DNA of 64,000 nucleotides. Origin: Agreia sp. PsM10 (GTDB taxonomy: Bacteria; Actinomycetota; Actinomycetes; Actinomycetales; Microbacteriaceae). The notes beneath the pieces are model-generated. The model was given only the letters and a program-made list of their open reading frames with translations. It made no database searches and was not told the DNA's origin. Positions 60,724-64,000 of the stretch are shown in pieces. Made by a program: the position numbers and the translations under genes. How positions within the stretch are numbered: position 1 is the first letter of the stretch; each line of letters begins with the position of its first letter. The stretch lies in NCBI RefSeq assembly GCF_030433855.1, contig NZ_JARUXC010000002.1:351187-415186 (forward strand). Reading direction: 5' to 3'.

Positions 60724-62697
60724 ATGCTTCTGGCAGTCCCCACCCGGCCGAGCGGCCGAGCAGCCCTGTGGCTCTCCGCCGCAGTGGTCAGCGCGGCTCT
60801 GGTCCTCGGCGGCTCCCTCGCCGGCCCGACCGTCGCGTATGCGGCCGACACCGCCTCGTACACCGGGATCGTTCTCGGCGTCGGCTCCGACGAGGCCCAG
60901 CGCAACATCAGCTGGTACTCCACGGCCGACACCGCCCAGCTCGTGCAACTCGCCCCGAGCTCTGCGCTGGTCAACGGCGACTTCGTCACCTCGGTGACCA
61001 CGTTCGCCGCATCCGGAGCAGCGAACACCACGACCACCGGCTTCAACCGCCACGCCACCCTGTCCGGGCTCGCCGAGAACACGCAGTACTCCTACCGCGT
61101 CGGCTCCGAGGGCAACTGGTCGACCACGTACTCGTTCAAGACGCAGTCCTTCGAGGGCGACTTCGACTTCCTGTTCTTCGGCGACCCGCAGATCGGATCG
61201 TCGGGCAACGTGGCCAAGGATCAGGCGGGCTGGGTCGACACCATGAACGTCGCCCTTTCTGCTAACCCGAACGCCGAACTGCTCGTGTCGGGCGGCGACC
61301 AGGTCGAGACCGCGAACACCGAGTCGCAGTGGGACGCCTTCATGGCGCCCGACCAGCTGCGCCAGCACCCGTGGGCTGCGACGATCGGCAACCACGACGT
61401 GGGCGGCAAGGCCTACGAGCAGCACTTCTACACGCCCAACACCGACCGCTCCGCGGCGTACTACCGCAACGGCAACACGGCGACCGACTCGGGCGGCGAC
61501 TACTGGTACATCTACAAGGATGTGCTCTTCATCGACCTGAACAGCAACAGCTACAACTCGGCCACCGGTGGCGGTGACGCGGCGCACGTGCAGTACGTCA
61601 CCGACGTCGTCAACGCCCACGGCGCCGACGCGAAGTACACGGTCCTCACGTACCACCACTCGATCTACTCGGCCGCCGACCACGCGAAGGATGCCGACAA
61701 CAAGGTCCGCCGTGTCGACTTCCCGACCACCTTCTCGAAGCTGGGCGTCGACCTCGTTCTGCAGGGACACGACCACGTGTACACCCGCAGCTATGAGATC
61801 GCGAACGGCGAGAAGGCCAACCCCGACGAGCAGCCCGGCCAGAACGACGTGTTCGTGGGTGAGGGCGGCGTCATCTACATGACGGCGAACTCGGCCTCCG
61901 GCTCGAAGTACTACGACATCACCGCACCCGACAACAGCGGCACCTCCGGTGCCGGCAATGGCGCAGACCCGCTGAACCCGAGCAACTACTGGTACGACTC
62001 TGTCGAGAACCAGGAGCACGTGCGCAGCTACGTCAAGGTGCAGGTCAAGGCCGACGCGCTCGTGGTCGAGGGCATTCGCGCCGGAACCTGTGACGCGCCC
62101 AACGCGGCGGTCGAGCTCGGCAAGGTGGGCTGGTGCGGCACCGTGGGCGCCAACGCACCCGTCGACGGTGTCGGTTCGGTCATCGACTCGGTGACCATCC
62201 ACCCGTACCACGGCGACGGCGAAGACATCCAGGTCGCCGTCCCGGCCGCGGCTCCCGGCGAGTTCGGCTGGACGATCGACGGTCAGAACGGCCTCGTCGA
62301 CCTCGGCACCGCGCAGGAGAACAACGGCGCGTTCGAGGCGGCCGGCGAGATCAACCCGATCAAGGTGTCCGACACCCGGTCGTCGCTGTCTCCGTGGTCG
62401 CTGACCGCCGTGCTCGGCGAGTTCACCGACGGCGACAAGACCTTCTCCGGCAGCTACATGGGCTGGACTCCGAAGGTCGTCACCGATGGAGCGGGCGCCG
62501 TCGCGGGTACGTCTGTGGCGTCGGGCTTCGACGACGGCGGCAAGGGCCTGTCGGTCGACAGAGTCCTCGGCTCCGGCGCTCAGGACCACCCGAAGGGCGA
62601 GGCTCTTCTCGGAGCGAATCTCGACCTGAAGCTCCCGGTCGACACCGCCAAGGGCAGCTACCGCGCCACCTTGACGCTCACCGCACTGGCCGGCTGA
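60724..62697 (+). CDS. secreted purple-acid-phosphatase-like metallophosphoesterase with WxL-like C-terminus
   Basis: A 657-residue exported enzyme. The signal peptide is 1 to about 41 (VAYAAD). A fibronectin-III-like PAP N-terminal domain (about 45-145) precedes the metallophosphoesterase domain with FFGDPQIG (about 155), SGGDQVE, IGNHDVGG, YHHSIYS and LQGHDHVYTR, the complete dinuclear metal set. The last 140 residues (SPWSLTAVLGEFTDGDKTFSG to YRATLTLTAL) resemble a WxL cell-wall-binding domain; the first WxL is WSL, the second is degenerate (LDLKLP). The next gene encodes a DUF916-type protein, the usual WxL partner. The role is phosphate or phosphoester scavenging at the cell surface (inference). 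Confidence 0.88.
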   Translation: MLLAVPTRPSGRAALWLSAAVVSAALVLGGSLAGPTVAYAADTASYTGIVLGVGSDEAQRNISWYSTADTAQLVQLAPSSALVNGDFVTSVTTFAASGAANTTTTGFNRHATLSGLAENTQYSYRVGSEGNWSTTYSFKTQSFEGDFDFLFFGDPQIGSSGNVAKDQAGWVDTMNVALSANPNAELLVSGGDQVETANTESQWDAFMAPDQLRQHPWAATIGNHDVGGKAYEQHFYTPNTDRSAAYYRNGNTATDSGGDYWYIYKDVLFIDLNSNSYNSATGGGDAAHVQYVTDVVNAHGADAKYTVLTYHHSIYSAADHAKDADNKVRRVDFPTTFSKLGVDLVLQGHDHVYTRSYEIANGEKANPDEQPGQNDVFVGEGGVIYMTANSASGSKYYDITAPDNSGTSGAGNGADPLNPSNYWYDSVENQEHVRSYVKVQVKADALVVEGIRAGTCDAPNAAVELGKVGWCGTVGANAPVDGVGSVIDSVTIHPYHGDGEDIQVAVPAAAPGEFGWTIDGQNGLVDLGTAQENNGAFEAAGEINPIKVSDTRSSLSPWSLTAVLGEFTDGDKTFSGSYMGWTPKVVTDGAGAVAGTSVASGFDDGGKGLSVDRVLGSGAQDHPKGEALLGANLDLKLPVDTAKGSYRATLTLTALAG

Positions 62698-62717
62698 CGC
62701 TGAGCTGAGCCCACCAC

Positions 62718-62756
62718 GTCCGTGGGGGGAGGGACTGAGTTCCTCCTCCCACGGAC
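62718..62756. repeat. inverted repeat between phosphatase and DUF916-like genes
   Basis: GTCCGTGGG (62718-62726) pairs with CCCACGGAC (62748-62756), extended by GGAGG/CCTCC with small bulges. There is no T run, so it could be a processing or attenuation hairpin within the operon. Confidence 0.55.
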
Positions 62757-62802
62757 ATCCCGCTTTTCACCCCTGCATCGCCCCTCACACCGAAGGTCTC
62801 CC

Positions 62803-63891
62803 GTGAACCTACCCTCCGTCTCCACCCGCCCTGGGGCCCGCATCCGCGCGCTGTCCATCGCGGCGCTCGCCGCACTCCTCGTTCTAGCGCCCGTCGTCGC
62901 ACCCGCCATGGCGGCGGAGACCGATCCGGTCACCTGGACGGTGCGAACCGCCTCCAACGAATACGGGTCGGAGAGAACCAACTACAGCTACACGATCGAT
63001 CCGGGCGGCACCATCTACGACTCGATCGTCGTCGCCAACCACGGAGTCGACCCCGTGGAACTGGGGGTCTACGCGTCCGACGGTTCCACGTCGGGAGACG
63101 GGCAGCTCTCTTTACTCGTCGCCGGAGAGGAGTCGCACGGCGTGGGTGCCTGGATCACCACGGAGAACCCGTCGGTCACGGTCGCGGCCGGCGAGACGGC
63201 GACAGTGCCGTTCACGGTCGCCGTGCCGGCCGACGCCACCCCCGGAGACTACGCGGGCGGCGTTGTCACCTCTCTGACCGTGCCTGACGCCGACGCGGGG
63301 GTCAATGTCGACCGGCGGCTCGGCATCCGGGTCAATCTGCGTGTGGGCGGCGAGATCGCGCCGGCGCTGGCAGTGGAGGACATGGCCGTCTCCTGGGGCG
63401 GCGGTCTCAACCCGTTCGCGGGTGGCGACGCCACGGTGACGTACACCCTGCACAACTCCGGCAATGCGGCCATCTCGGCCCAGCCGGCCACGCATCTCAG
63501 CGGCCCCTTCGGCATGTTCGGCACGGATGCGCCCGCCGTCGACGAGGTGCCCGAATTGCTGCCCGGCGAATCGTGGACTCAGACCGTGACGCTGCCGGGG
63601 GTGGCGCCGCTCTTCGCGCTTCTCGCGTCGACGACGGTCACGCCGTTGGTTCTGGATGCCTCCGGCTCCACCTCGCCGATCGCGGATGTCTCCGGCACGG
63701 CGGGCGGACCCGCCATCCCGTGGACACTGCTGGTGATCGTGCTGCTGGTGGCCGTCGGCGTGTTCTTCCTGTTCCGTGCACGGGGTGCGCGGAAGAAGTC
63801 GGCCGAGAAGCGGCGGGAAGCGGAGGTCGACGCGGCCGTCGCCAAGGCGCTCGAGCAGGAGCGGGCGAAGGCCGGCGCGGCAGCCGAATAG
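62803..63891 (+). CDS. DUF916-like (WxL-associated) surface membrane protein
   Basis: A 362-residue protein counted from GTG 62803 with GAAGG upstream. A signal peptide (to about residue 38, APAMAAE) is followed by a beta-sandwich domain matching DUF916: TWTVRTASNEYGSERTNYSYTIDPGGTIYDSIVVANHG, and TVPFTVAVPADATPGDYAGGVV. A second Ig-like domain follows (about 195-300), then a membrane helix (IPWTLLVIVLLVAVGVFFLF) and a Lys/Glu-rich cytoplasmic tail that is probably coiled coil. Such proteins anchor WxL-domain partners to the cell surface in Gram-positives; the upstream phosphatase has a WxL-like tail. Confidence 0.87.
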   Translation: MNLPSVSTRPGARIRALSIAALAALLVLAPVVAPAMAAETDPVTWTVRTASNEYGSERTNYSYTIDPGGTIYDSIVVANHGVDPVELGVYASDGSTSGDGQLSLLVAGEESHGVGAWITTENPSVTVAAGETATVPFTVAVPADATPGDYAGGVVTSLTVPDADAGVNVDRRLGIRVNLRVGGEIAPALAVEDMAVSWGGGLNPFAGGDATVTYTLHNSGNAAISAQPATHLSGPFGMFGTDAPAVDEVPELLPGESWTQTVTLPGVAPLFALLASTTVTPLVLDASGSTSPIADVSGTAGGPAIPWTLLVIVLLVAVGVFFLFRARGARKKSAEKRREAEVDAAVAKALEQERAKAGAAAE

Positions 63892-63924
63892 CCGTATGCG
63901 AAGAAGGGCCCCGCCGATCGTGAT

Positions 63925-63982
63925 GAACCGCTCCCCGGAAGTTGGACTGAGAAATTCAGTCTCAACTTCTGGGGAGCAGTTT
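63925..63982. repeat. long imperfect inverted repeat at the window edge
   Basis: GAACCGCTCCCCGGAAGTTG (63925-63944) and GACTGA pair with TCAGTC, CAACTT and GGGGAGC through 63982, with one bulge and a GAAAT loop. The arms look like the two ends of an IS3-type element placed head to head. It may also terminate the upstream gene (TTTT follows). Confidence 0.6.
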
Positions 63983-64000
63983 TGCGTGGTCGAAGTTCGT

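Overview
The window is high-GC actinobacterial DNA. A WhiB1-type iron-sulfur regulator, several promoters placed for leaderless mRNAs, frequent GTG/TTG starts, ATGA-coupled genes, an LAxTG cell-wall anchor and two families of short intergenic repeats together point to the family Microbacteriaceae. That placement is an inference from gene content; the genus cannot be read from the sequence alone.

Layout. 1-5.9 kb: whiB1, small proteins, a Bcp peroxiredoxin, tRNA-Lys, a proline-rich membrane protein, two coupled alpha/beta hydrolases and an ArfB-type ribosome-rescue hydrolase. 5.9-9.1 kb: a GH15 glucosidase/trehalase-like protein divergent from glucose-6-phosphate dehydrogenase. 9.2-15.5 kb: a five-gene, fully overlapping operon with a MoxR AAA+ ATPase, an unknown protein, a zinc-peptidase-like/VWA fusion, a second unknown protein and a PaaK-like AMP-forming ligase; no function is known to me for this combination. 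16.0-22.9 kb: an amine-utilisation cluster (APC permease, glutamine-synthetase-like ligase, C26 hydrolase, ALDH, SDR, FadR-type regulator) that fits gamma-glutamylation of ethanolamine. 23.3-25.6 kb: otsA-otsB, with otsA apparently starting at ATT. 25.7-30.8 kb: ilvD-ilvB-ilvN-ilvC.

30.9-53.4 kb: core amino-acid genes (serA, leuB, ilvE, a FAH-family hydrolase, gltX) separated by accessory modules. These are a cell-wall-anchored GH30 glycanase behind twin LacI-type operators, a TetR/MFS efflux pair, an adenosine-deaminase-like protein, an LLM monooxygenase with a divergent flavin reductase, and a cytosine permease/yeast-type cytosine deaminase/twin HTH-cupin operon.

54.5-59.7 kb: an integrated island at tRNA-Gln. 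A perfect 39-bp repeat of the tRNA 3' end bounds about 5.1 kb carrying hipB-hipA, a large protein with a ParB/Srx-like domain, an acidic linker and an alpha-helical tail, and a convergent D12-class adenine methyltransferase. No integrase is present. This is the strongest candidate for an undescribed defence or maintenance system. 59.8-64 kb: a lipoprotein, a secreted purple-acid-phosphatase-like enzyme with a WxL-like tail next to a DUF916-like membrane protein, and a long inverted repeat at the window edge.
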